Under the pieces are notes generated by a model, which did no database searches, was not told where the DNA came from, and saw only the letters and a program-made list of their open reading frames with translations. Shown one piece after another: positions 7,971 through 13,735 of a stretch of 14,598 bases of DNA. Each line of letters opens with the position of its first letter. Positions within the stretch are counted from its first letter, which is position 1. The translations under genes were made by a program, and so were the position numbers. The stretch is from the NCBI GenBank assembly GCA_963578625.1, contig CAUZEO010000100.1, positions 1 to 14,598 of the forward strand, read 5' to 3'. Source of the stretch: CAUZEO01 sp963578625 (GTDB taxonomy: Bacteria; Verrucomicrobiota; Kiritimatiellia; SLOV01).

Positions 7971-8968
7971 AACGACGCGAAATCAATATTTTCAGTCTCT
8001 CCTTTCTGGACGCGATCTGCTGCGGTTTTGGCGCCATCATCATCCTGTTTGTGCTTTCGAAAGGCGGGGAGACCATTGCGGTTGAACAACTTCGGGAGGA
8101 TGGCAGTGGTCTGCGGGGAAAACTGGAGCAGGAACTTCAGGAACTGCGGGGCGATACGACGGTTGCGAATCGAAAATTAACCTCAGTGAAGGACCAGTTG
8201 TCCGTATACAAAAAGCTGCTGGCTCGATTACGAGGTGATCTTTCGAGCATCGAGGGGGAGTTTGCCGCGGCCGCGGAGAATGCGGAAGTTCAGAACGAAC
8301 TTGAGGGCCAACTGGCGGAGGCGAAGCAGAAGTTGACGGCGGAGATGAGAAAGCTGATTCGAAATGTTCCTAAACGGGTGGACAACCCGATCGGTGGTAT
8401 CCCGGTGGACAGTGAGTACATTGTATTTCTCATAGACACGTCCGGAAGTATGCAGACCTATTGCTGGCCGTTGGTGGTCAAGAAACTGGATGAAATTCTG
8501 GAGATCTATCCGAGCGTAAAGGGGATCCAGGTCATGAACGACATGGGAACCTACATGTTTACACAGTATGCCGGCCGGTGGATTCCGGACACGCCGGCGC
8601 GGCGAAAGGCGATTCTCTCCACGTTGAGAACATGGCGCGCGTTCAGTAACAGCAGTCCGGTGGAAGGTCTGACCTCTGCTATAAATACCTTCTACGATCC
8701 GAATAAACGGATCAGTATTTACGTGCTCGGAGACGAATTTTCAGGTGTTTCCATGGAGCCGGTATTGGCGACGATCGACCGGATCAACCGCAAGGACGAT
8801 TCGGGCGCGAGACGGGTGCGAATTCATGCTGTGGGGTTTCCGGTGCTCCTGCAGGACGAACTGAAGAGCGTTGCCGGAGCGACCGGCGATCGATTCGCCA
8901 CCCTGATGCGTGAGGTATGCGAACGAAATGGCGGTGCCTTCGTTGGGTTGAACACGATTGTTCCCTGA
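7967..8968 (+). CDS. VWA protein with ExbD/MotB-like N-terminal helix and coiled coil (paralogue 2)
   Basis: I start this 333-residue protein at the GTG at 7967 rather than the in-frame TTG at 7961. GAGGA at 7956-7960 then sits six bases upstream, the GTGA overlap with the previous stop is typical, and the resulting start MKRREINIF aligns with MARREINIF of its neighbour. The helix motif SFLDAICCGFGAIIILFVL carries Asp15 at the same position as paralogue 1. A coiled coil follows at ~40-130, then VWA at ~150-330: YIVFLIDTSGSM gives the MIDAS DxSxS (Asp157, Ser159, Ser161), with Asp256 in VLGDEF. Outside the helix and MIDAS the two paralogues differ strongly, which suggests distinct partners and possibly a heterodimeric B subunit. 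It is the last operon gene; the next gene converges on it. Confidence 0.88.
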   Translation: MKRREINIFSLSFLDAICCGFGAIIILFVLSKGGETIAVEQLREDGSGLRGKLEQELQELRGDTTVANRKLTSVKDQLSVYKKLLARLRGDLSSIEGEFAAAAENAEVQNELEGQLAEAKQKLTAEMRKLIRNVPKRVDNPIGGIPVDSEYIVFLIDTSGSMQTYCWPLVVKKLDEILEIYPSVKGIQVMNDMGTYMFTQYAGRWIPDTPARRKAILSTLRTWRAFSNSSPVEGLTSAINTFYDPNKRISIYVLGDEFSGVSMEPVLATIDRINRKDDSGARRVRIHAVGFPVLLQDELKSVAGATGDRFATLMREVCERNGGAFVGLNTIVP

Positions 8969-8970
8969 CA

Positions 8971-8993
8971 ATCCCCAGCGATTGCTCTGGGAT
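8971..8993. terminator. Possible bidirectional terminator hairpin between converging genes
   Basis: ATCCCCAG and CTGGGAT can pair over seven bases with one bulged C around an eight-base loop. It lies in the 44 bases between the second VWA stop and the regulator stop. The TGTTTT that follows is about seven bases away, so a classical terminator is not certain. Confidence 0.35.
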
Positions 8994-9012
8994 CGGATCC
9001 TGTTTTGGACGG

Positions 9013-9798
9013 TCACGATTTCGGGGACGGCTTCGCAAAGTGGGTCATGAAGTCTGTCAGGAATTGTTTCCGTTTTCCCAAGGCCTTTTTCCCAAGGTAA
9101 TTTCGAGGAAGCAACTCATTCGGAAGTAACGGATCGGCTTTTACGGCCCGCACCCAGGACTCCCGTTCCGTGGCCAGAAAGGCTTCCGGCTTTGCCTCTT
9201 CCCTGGGGGTACCGTTTATCTGCTTCCACATTGCCTGGAGGGTGTGAATGTGCTTGGGGTAGTGGTCGTTGGTTTTATCGAAATTCCAGGCTTGGTCAAC
9301 GATTTCACGCGTTGATTCTCCGGCGGCAGAATGACCGTTGATAATCAAAATGGTGCTCACATCATCGCCGTGCCCGCTGATTTTGATGAGCTCTTTGTCG
9401 ACGGGGTCGGGATGAATCCATACGCTGTTCTGCAGCAGTCCGAAACGATCGGCGCGCAATCGCCGGAGGAGGCGTTTCCTCGCGGCGTTTTCAAAGCGCG
9501 GCAGATCGAAGATAACCATGCGCCAGGTTCGGTCCCAGGGCCTGCTCCAGTGCGCCTCCACATCCAGTCCACCCATGGCATGAATACGGCCCGTGTCGCT
9601 CAGCTTGTAGATTCGCCGGGCCGCTTTGCTTCGGTGTGACTCAATGTATTTACGGTGCTCCAAGTCTTCAAGCATCGGACCATATCCGCGCCAGTAGGCC
9701 CAGTCTTCAAAGGAATCCATTCCTCGGGAGCTTGGCCTGGATGCGCTTTCAAGCAACCAGAGTAGACAGAACAACGTTTCCTGTGTTTTTGCTTTCAT
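9013..9798 (-). CDS. PaaX-family transcriptional regulator with Cas2-like central domain
   Basis: The frame is open back to 9969, but I start this 261-residue protein at the ATG at 9798. AGGAAAGGA lies eight bases upstream of it, and the sequence before it looks non-coding. Residues 1-80 form a winged helix-turn-helix (TQETLFCLLWLL ... GPMLEDLEHRKYIES ... RRIYKLSDTGR). Residues ~88-160 match the Cas2-like ferredoxin fold of PaaX proteins: WDRTWRMVIFDLP, then ARKRLLRRLRADRFG, then LLQNSVWIHP. The C-terminal part (~165-250) ends with DPLLPNELLPRNYLGKKAL, the usual PaaX closing motif. PaaX-type proteins are usually ligand-responsive repressors binding palindromes. No cas genes are near, so a CRISPR role is not suggested. 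An 18-bp palindrome at 9944-9961 and an array of related sites lie upstream and are the natural candidate operators. Confidence 0.87.
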   Translation of the reverse strand: MKAKTQETLFCLLWLLESASRPSSRGMDSFEDWAYWRGYGPMLEDLEHRKYIESHRSKAARRIYKLSDTGRIHAMGGLDVEAHWSRPWDRTWRMVIFDLPRFENAARKRLLRRLRADRFGLLQNSVWIHPDPVDKELIKISGHGDDVSTILIINGHSAAGESTREIVDQAWNFDKTNDHYPKHIHTLQAMWKQINGTPREEAKPEAFLATERESWVRAVKADPLLPNELLPRNYLGKKALGKRKQFLTDFMTHFAKPSPKS

Positions 9799-9806
9799 TG
9801 AAAAAG

Positions 9807-9815
9807 TCCTTTCCT
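9807..9815 (-). promoter_or_regulatory. Ribosome binding site that fixes the regulator start
   Basis: On the minus strand this reads AGGAAAGGA, followed by eight bases and the ATG at 9798. It is the best such site in the upstream open frame and excludes the ~57 extra residues that a start at 9969 would add. Confidence 0.7.
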
Positions 9816-9845
9816 GATGAGACGTGGCGCAAACAAGGCACCGAA

Positions 9846-9851
9846 TGTCAA
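9846..9851 (-). promoter_or_regulatory. Possible -35 element of the regulator promoter
   Basis: A perfect TTGACA on the minus strand lies about 50 bases before the regulator ATG. No convincing -10 box is seen 16-18 bases downstream of it, so this is weak. It lies inside an inverted pair AATGTC/GACATT (9844-9868) whose half-sites equal the outer half-sites of the 18-bp palindrome. Confidence 0.25.
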
Positions 9852-9943
9852 ATCCGATGCAGGACATTGAAAACGATGAATCCGGCGGCGATTGACGCGC
9901 CGGGCAGGTAAAGACGTACCCAGGCAAAGAGGACGGCCGAACC

Positions 9944-9961
9944 ATGTCACACGTGTGACAT
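9944..9961. promoter_or_regulatory. Perfect 18-bp palindrome ATGTCACACGTGTGACAT, candidate operator
   Basis: The site is identical on both strands. It lies about 145 bases upstream of the regulator start and shares its core with the seven-site array at 10128-10352. Perfect symmetry over 18 bp fits binding by a homodimer. Binding by the neighbouring PaaX-like protein is inferred from position, not shown. Confidence 0.65.
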
Positions 9962-10054
9962 TTCGTCAACCAGGGTTCGAATAGAATATTTTCGATCTAA
10001 GCCGGACCGGGGGGTGGACATCCTGGGGTTCGAATCCGAATGCCAAATAGAGAA

Positions 10055-10118
10055 GGGCAGTTTAGGACGCAGGAGGCTTGGTTGAAATGACGAATGCCGA
10101 AATCCCAATGAAATCCGA
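10055..10118 (+). repeat. Intergenic repeat, copy 1 (left flank of the palindrome array)
   Basis: This copy begins GGGCAGTTTAGGACGCAGG and ends CCCAATGAAATCCGA. Copy 2 at 10355-10426 matches most of its length in the same orientation, with small insertions. The 'gaaatgacgaatgccgaaatccc' style, read from the other strand as low-information HSSF-type peptides, is a dispersed repeat class I associate with PVC-type genomes. That association is from memory and not proven here. No coding potential. Confidence 0.7.
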
Positions 10119-10127
10119 TTTGGTCCC

Positions 10128-10352
10128 TGTCCCACGTGTGACGTGCAGCGCCTAACTGTGGATGTACCCACGTGTGACATCTTGTGATTCCGGCCCCGTG
10201 TCCCACGTGTGACGTGCTGGCGGTTGCGTTGGATGTCCCACGTGTGACGTCTCGTGGTTCCGGCTCCGTGTCCCACGTGTGACATGCTCGAGGTTGTTTT
10301 GGATGTCCCATGTGTGAGATCTTGTGGTTCGGACTGGGAAACCCACGTGGGT
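10128..10352. repeat. Array of seven CACGTG-centred palindromic sites at 35-bp spacing
   Basis: Seven sites have hexamer starts at 10133, 10169, 10204, 10239, 10274, 10309 and 10344. The step is 36 bp once, then 35 bp each time. The consensus is TGTCCCACGTGTGACGT. Site 2 has an extra A, site 6 is degenerate (CATGTG, GAGAT), and site 7 is shortened to ACCCACGTGGGT. The DNA between sites alternates between two types, one ending GGATG and one ending CCGTG, so the true unit is a ~70-bp pair of sites. No open frame here looks like a protein. Likely an operator cluster or a repeat maintained by a site-specific binding protein. Confidence 0.88.
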
Positions 10353-10354
10353 AA

Positions 10355-10426
10355 GGGCTGATTGGTATGCAGGAGGTCGGGGTGAAATGAGGAATGATGA
10401 AATACCCAGTGCCCAATGAAATCCGA
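10355..10426 (+). repeat. Intergenic repeat, copy 2 (right flank of the palindrome array)
   Basis: It begins GGGCTGATTGGTATGCAGG and ends GCCCAATGAAATCCGA, parallel to copy 1 at 10055-10118. Together they bracket the CACGTG array as direct repeats. The DNA that follows (to ~10500) carries further fragments of the same repeat class, including an inverted GAATGAC/GTCATTC pair at 10439-10445 and 10491-10497. Confidence 0.7.
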
Positions 10427-10497
10427 ATCTTGAATTGCGAATGACAGGTGATTTTCCTCCTGGAAATGGCACAAATCAGTTTTGGATTTCGTCATTC

Positions 10498-10526
10498 TTG
10501 ATTTGCCAGGCCGTACTCATTACCTT
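10498..10526 (+). promoter_or_regulatory. Weak candidate promoter of the mannonate dehydratase gene
   Basis: TTGATT, 17 bases, then TACCTT lies about 20 bases before the start codon. The -35 box keeps four and the -10 box three of the six consensus bases, so this is only a possibility. Confidence 0.22.
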
Positions 10527-10547
10527 TGTCTGTCTACTGAGGGAATT

Positions 10548-11495
10548 ATGAGCCATATTCGAATCGCTACCGTGTTGGATCCGTTTACGGATCGAAACCT
10601 TGCCCTCGCCGCGCAGTGCGGCGTGGACGATGTTGTGCTCCGGTATCCCGGAACCTACCAAGACACGCTTGCGAATCTTCGCGGCCGGGTGGAATCTTTC
10701 GGCATGCGGGTGTCCGTCATAGAAGGATTCCTTCCCATTGAAGAAATCAAGCTGGGTACCCCGGACCGGGATCGGGGAATTCAAGAAGTGATTTCGCTGG
10801 TTCGGGAGATGGGCGACCAGGGCGTGGAAGTTCTTTGTTACAATATGCTGTCGGGAAGTGACTGGTCCCGGACCTCCACTACCGAGACTGAACGCGGCGG
10901 CGCCCTGGTCACGGCCTTCGACCGGACCAGCGATGAGTTCGTGGAGGCGATTCGGACCGATTCCGTCGTATCCGGAGATCAACTCTGGGACAACCTTCAA
11001 TATTTCCTGGACCGACTACTTCCCGTCGCGGAAGAAGCAGGGGTTGCCCTGGCCATGCATCCGGATGATCCCCCGTTGCCTTCGCTGGGCGGACAAGCGC
11101 GGATTATGTGGAATGTGGAAGCGTTCGAGCGGTTGATCGAACTATACGACAGTCCATCCAATGCGGTCTGTTTTTGCCAGGGGACGTTTGCCGAAGCCGG
11201 TGTCGATGTTCCCAAGACCATACGCCGCCTCGGCCCGTACATCCGTTTCGTTCATTTCCGCGATGTGAAGCATGCCGAATACGGATTCGTAGAATCATTC
11301 CACGACAATGGGGACACGGATATGCTCGCCGCAATGAGAGCCTACCATGACATCGGTTTTGACGGGCCGATGCGGCCCGATCATGTCCCGCAACTCAGCG
11401 GCGAAGAGAACGGGAGTCCGGGCTACACGATGATGGGCCGACTCTTCGCATTCGGATATATGCGGGGGTTGATTCAAGCCGTGGCATCTTCGTAA
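10548..11495 (+). CDS. uxuA: Mannonate dehydratase, short UxuA-like form
   Basis: A 315-residue protein. I start at ATG 10548, with GAGGGA just upstream, and reject the open frame back to TTG 10482, which runs through repeat debris. The protein has a TIM-barrel pattern and UxuA signatures: MHPDDPP (His171), the metal-site motif CFCQG (Cys198, Cys200), VHFRDVK (His226) and PMRPDHVPQL near the C-terminus. UxuA removes water from D-mannonate to give 2-keto-3-deoxygluconate in hexuronate breakdown and needs Mn2+ or Fe2+. At 315 residues it is clearly shorter than the ~394-residue E. coli enzyme, like compact homologues elsewhere; another sugar-acid dehydratase or isomerase specificity is possible. 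It converges with an NAD-dependent epimerase/uronate-dehydrogenase-like gene, consistent with sugar-acid metabolism. The upstream array could be part of its control region. Confidence 0.85.
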   Translation: MSHIRIATVLDPFTDRNLALAAQCGVDDVVLRYPGTYQDTLANLRGRVESFGMRVSVIEGFLPIEEIKLGTPDRDRGIQEVISLVREMGDQGVEVLCYNMLSGSDWSRTSTTETERGGALVTAFDRTSDEFVEAIRTDSVVSGDQLWDNLQYFLDRLLPVAEEAGVALAMHPDDPPLPSLGGQARIMWNVEAFERLIELYDSPSNAVCFCQGTFAEAGVDVPKTIRRLGPYIRFVHFRDVKHAEYGFVESFHDNGDTDMLAAMRAYHDIGFDGPMRPDHVPQLSGEENGSPGYTMMGRLFAFGYMRGLIQAVASS

Positions 11496-11505
11496 AGCGA
11501 ATCTG

Positions 11506-12279
11506 TCAGCGATATTGATCCAGGTTGCCCGCGTATTCGAGGCCCAGGACAGTTCGTGCATGGGCGGAATTGCAGGTCTTGTCGGCTTCTTTTGATCCCG
11601 TGATATGCAAGACATCGAATGCCGGCGAGTCTGCCTCCACCGCGAGCCTGCAGGCTTCCGCGAGATCATGGCGGCAGACCCAACCCGGGGTTGCGGGGCA
11701 ACCTGCTTCAGTCCCCAGCTTCTCACGGTACCGTCCGATTCCCAACCGGCTATCGACGATATACTCCGTGCGCAACACGATAATGTTCAGACCCAGTCCC
11801 TCGTGCGCATGGCGGCACATTTCTTCCTGCAGTCGTTTGGTGGTGGCATAGAGATCGAATCCGGGCCGCCGGACGTTCGCGGAGAAAAACGCCCCGTCCC
11901 GGTGGACCACGGGGGAGGACCCGAGATGGACGATCCGCTTGATTCCATGCTTTTGGGATGCGTGGATGACGTTCCAGAGCCCTTTCAGGTTAACAAGGAA
12001 CGGATTCGGGTCCTTGACGAATTCGGATTCTTCGTTCGGAGGAAAACATACGGTCAAGTGTATCACGGCATCCATGCCCGAAATCGCCCGTTCGGTGGCC
12101 GCGTAGTCCTGGATATCCGCATCGACGATCTCGCCGCGGTCCCACTTGCCGTCAATATCCGCCCATTCGTTCCACGCTTCCCGATTCAGGTCAATCGCGC
12201 GGACTTGGTAGCGATCAGGCAGGAGGTCTATCACGCCGCGTCCGGCCCAGCCGGCAGCGCCAAAGACTGCAATTTTCAT
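11506..12279 (-). CDS. NAD-dependent epimerase/dehydratase-family protein, possibly uronate dehydrogenase-like
   Basis: The 257-residue protein is an extended-type short-chain dehydrogenase. GAAGWAG at residues 7-13 is the GxxGxxG nucleotide loop, DADIQD follows in the expected place, and AVIHLT leads to HLGSSPVV. The catalytic pair is Tyr144 and Lys148 in YATTK. The family includes sugar-nucleotide epimerases and uronate dehydrogenases (about 265 residues, NAD+), and the size and the neighbouring mannonate dehydratase favour a sugar-acid substrate. That assignment is inference. The C-terminus is short and lacks an obvious extra substrate domain. Its stop lies 10 bases from the mannonate dehydratase stop. 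No strong ribosome binding site precedes the ATG at 12279, so the exact start is less certain. Confidence 0.85.
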   Translation of the reverse strand: MKIAVFGAAGWAGRGVIDLLPDRYQVRAIDLNREAWNEWADIDGKWDRGEIVDADIQDYAATERAISGMDAVIHLTVCFPPNEESEFVKDPNPFLVNLKGLWNVIHASQKHGIKRIVHLGSSPVVHRDGAFFSANVRRPGFDLYATTKRLQEEMCRHAHEGLGLNIIVLRTEYIVDSRLGIGRYREKLGTEAGCPATPGWVCRHDLAEACRLAVEADSPAFDVLHITGSKEADKTCNSAHARTVLGLEYAGNLDQYR

Positions 12280-12591
12280 AGTTTAATTCTATGCACGGCA
12301 GGAAACGGAAGCGATAAAATTATGTGGCCCGGTTCCCTCTCTGTGACTCGAATGTTCGACATCCTGGCCCGTGCTTCTGCCGTATTCTCTTGAGCAAGCA
12401 ATCGTGAATTTTGACTGGATTCCAGTCTGTTTTCGCGGTAGGGATATCCGCGTCGATTGGCTTGCCGGTTTTTTTTAAAAGAGGTATTAGGTTGGAATAT
12501 GTTGAGACACAGGGCCGACATAGGGCATTAGATAAGCAAATCGTCAACCGAAACCTTACAACCAGGTAGCTCTGACCCAGAGGGAGAAATT
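12280..12591. other. Divergent intergenic region between epimerase and peroxiredoxin genes
   Basis: These 312 bases separate two divergent genes and should hold both promoters. I see a six-base inverted repeat GACTGG-ATT-CCAGTC at 12413-12427 and a TTTTTTTTAAAA run near 12470. No convincing -35/-10 pair is seen, and the short open frames here have no protein-like character. Confidence 0.5.
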
Positions 12592-13251
12592 ATGGCATTG
12601 CGCATCAACGATCAGGCGCCGGATTTCACGGCCGCAACAACCCAGGGAAAGATCAGTTTCCACGAGTGGATTGGTGACGGCTGGGCCGTTCTCTTTTCGC
12701 ACCCCAAGGATTTCACCCCTGTTTGTACGACGGAACTGGGGGCCATGGCCGGGCTGGAGCCGGAATTTGCAAAGCGGAATTGCAAGATTATCGGACTGAG
12801 CGTCGATCCCGTCGAAGACCACGAGGCATGGTCAAAGGACATTGAGGAGACGCAGGGGAATGCCGTAAATTATCCCATGATCGGGGACACGGATCTGGCG
12901 GTGGCAAAACTGTATGGAATGCTGCCGGCGGATGAGGCCGGCAGCTCGGAAGGGCGAACGGCTGCTACAAACGCCACAGTTCGAACCGTTTTCATTGTCG
13001 GCCCCGATAAGAACATCAAGCTGATTTTAACCTATCCGATGACCACCGGACGCAATTTCAACGAGGTGCTGCGCGTCCTGGATTCGATGCAGTTGACTGC
13101 GAAGCACAAGGTCGCGACTCCCGCGAATTGGAACCAGGGCGAAGACGTCATCATCGTTCCTTCCGTATCCGATGACGATGCCGAAGGAATGTTTCCCGAC
13201 GGCTGGAAGGCGGTAAAACCTTACCTGCGAGTCACCAAGCAGCCGGGCTGA
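12592..13251 (+). CDS. 1-Cys peroxiredoxin (Prx6 type)
   Basis: The 219-residue length fits the Prx6 group of the AhpC/TSA family. The active site is PKDFTPVC, with Thr42 and the peroxidatic Cys45, and the conserved arginine is Arg131 in TVRTVFIVG. The C-terminal ATPANWNQGEDVIIVP stretch is typical of Prx6-type enzymes and absent from typical 2-Cys AhpC. Only one further cysteine (Cys64) is present, outside the usual resolving position, so a 1-Cys mechanism with an external thiol is likely. The enzyme reduces hydrogen peroxide and alkyl hydroperoxides in the cytoplasm; no signal peptide is present. AGGGAG lies about six bases before the ATG. It appears to be a single-gene unit, followed at once by the remains of a reversed SGNH gene. 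Confidence 0.93.
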   Translation: MALRINDQAPDFTAATTQGKISFHEWIGDGWAVLFSHPKDFTPVCTTELGAMAGLEPEFAKRNCKIIGLSVDPVEDHEAWSKDIEETQGNAVNYPMIGDTDLAVAKLYGMLPADEAGSSEGRTAATNATVRTVFIVGPDKNIKLILTYPMTTGRNFNEVLRVLDSMQLTAKHKVATPANWNQGEDVIIVPSVSDDDAEGMFPDGWKAVKPYLRVTKQPG

Positions 13252-13256
13252 GTTAC

Positions 13257-13648
13257 TCAGTGGAAGCCGCGTGCAGGCCGACCTCCTGGGGACGTACAGT
13301 CGAATTCTTCGCGCCAGCCCAGCTCCAACGAGGCGGTGGCCCGGGCGATTACGGTGGGGATAGTCCCGTAAGTACTTTTTCGCGTTTCCATCCAATAGAC
13401 GGATTCCTTCGAATAGCGGGATGCCATTAGACGCCGCGAACTCCGTGAGAAGTGGCGACGACACCAGGAATCAGTTCGTCCCGGATGTCGCTTGGCCTCG
13501 AAATCAGTTGAGCTGCCATCAGGAGTTTATGCGACGCATAAACGTCATGGATTTCGCAGGCGGACTCAATCAGCAGGAGCCCGACCACGATGCCGCACAG
13601 GACCACGCAGGATTTTAGAAGTGCGGATTTTATCAACGGTACTCGCAT
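13257..13648 (-). pseudogene. SGNH/GDSL hydrolase remnant with its middle deleted
   Basis: Two fragments in different frames appear to come from one gene. The N-terminal piece (13648 to about 13460) has a hydrophobic helix (CVVLCGIVVGLLLIESA) and RPSDIRDELIPG, like the anchor and 'GYELIPG' region of membrane-bound SGNH proteins. It soon stops at 13427. The C-terminal piece in another frame (about 13460 down to ~13290) reads LLTEFAASNGIPLFEGIRLL, then YLRDYPHRNRPGHRLVGAGLARRIR, the classical final block with the catalytic Asp and His (DxxH). The nucleophile GDS block and the oxyanion Gly and Asn blocks, normally 150-250 residues, are missing. A further frame change near the end would reach a stop at 13257-13259. 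An internal deletion plus frameshift explains this best, so no functional hydrolase is expected. Confidence 0.6.
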
Positions 13649-13722
13649 CCAATATTTGTCACCCCTATCGGAAGAGTTCGCGGAATGGAAGTATGCGTTT
13701 TGCGTGATGCGACATTCGGGAC

Positions 13723-13732
13723 ACTACGTAGT
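13723..13732. repeat. Short palindrome ACTACGTAGT
   Basis: A perfect 10-bp palindrome just downstream of the ChaC-like stop and beside the SGNH remnant. It may be chance; no T-run makes it a terminator. Confidence 0.3.
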
Positions 13733-13735
13733 AGA

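Noticed and set aside
4659..8968. Zorya defence or a plain Tol-Pal/TonB locus
   Set aside because: There is an ExbB/MotA-like subunit, but no ZorB-type OmpA-like domain, no ZorC/D/E, and no TolA, TolB, Pal or TonB. Only the stator core is shared.
9799..9969. N-terminal extension of the PaaX-like protein to 9969
   Set aside because: The first ATG would lie just upstream of the palindrome, the added 57 residues have no family resemblance, and a strong ribosome binding site marks ATG 9798.
10128..10352. Array read as a CRISPR
   Set aside because: The repeats are only ~17 bp, palindromic and variable, and the intervening ~18 bp are two alternating related sequences rather than unique spacers. 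No cas1 or effector gene is present; the Cas2-like fold belongs to a PaaX regulator.
9947..10495. Long minus-strand open frames across the repeat region (up to 182 codons)
   Set aside because: The translations are low-information peptides made by the repeats (recurring HVGH, HTWD and HSSF words), with no ribosome binding site and no domain.
10482..10547. TTG start at 10482 for the mannonate dehydratase
   Set aside because: The added residues come from repeat debris; GAGGGA marks ATG 10548, where the family homology begins.
11605..12393. 262-codon plus-strand frame opposite the epimerase gene
   Set aside because: It is the antisense shadow of a gene with clear Rossmann and YxxxK motifs, and its own translation shows no domain.
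12413..12427. Terminator from the GACTGG-ATT-CCAGTC inverted repeat
   Set aside because: It lies between two divergent genes where no terminator is expected, the stem is only six bases, and the T-run is poor.
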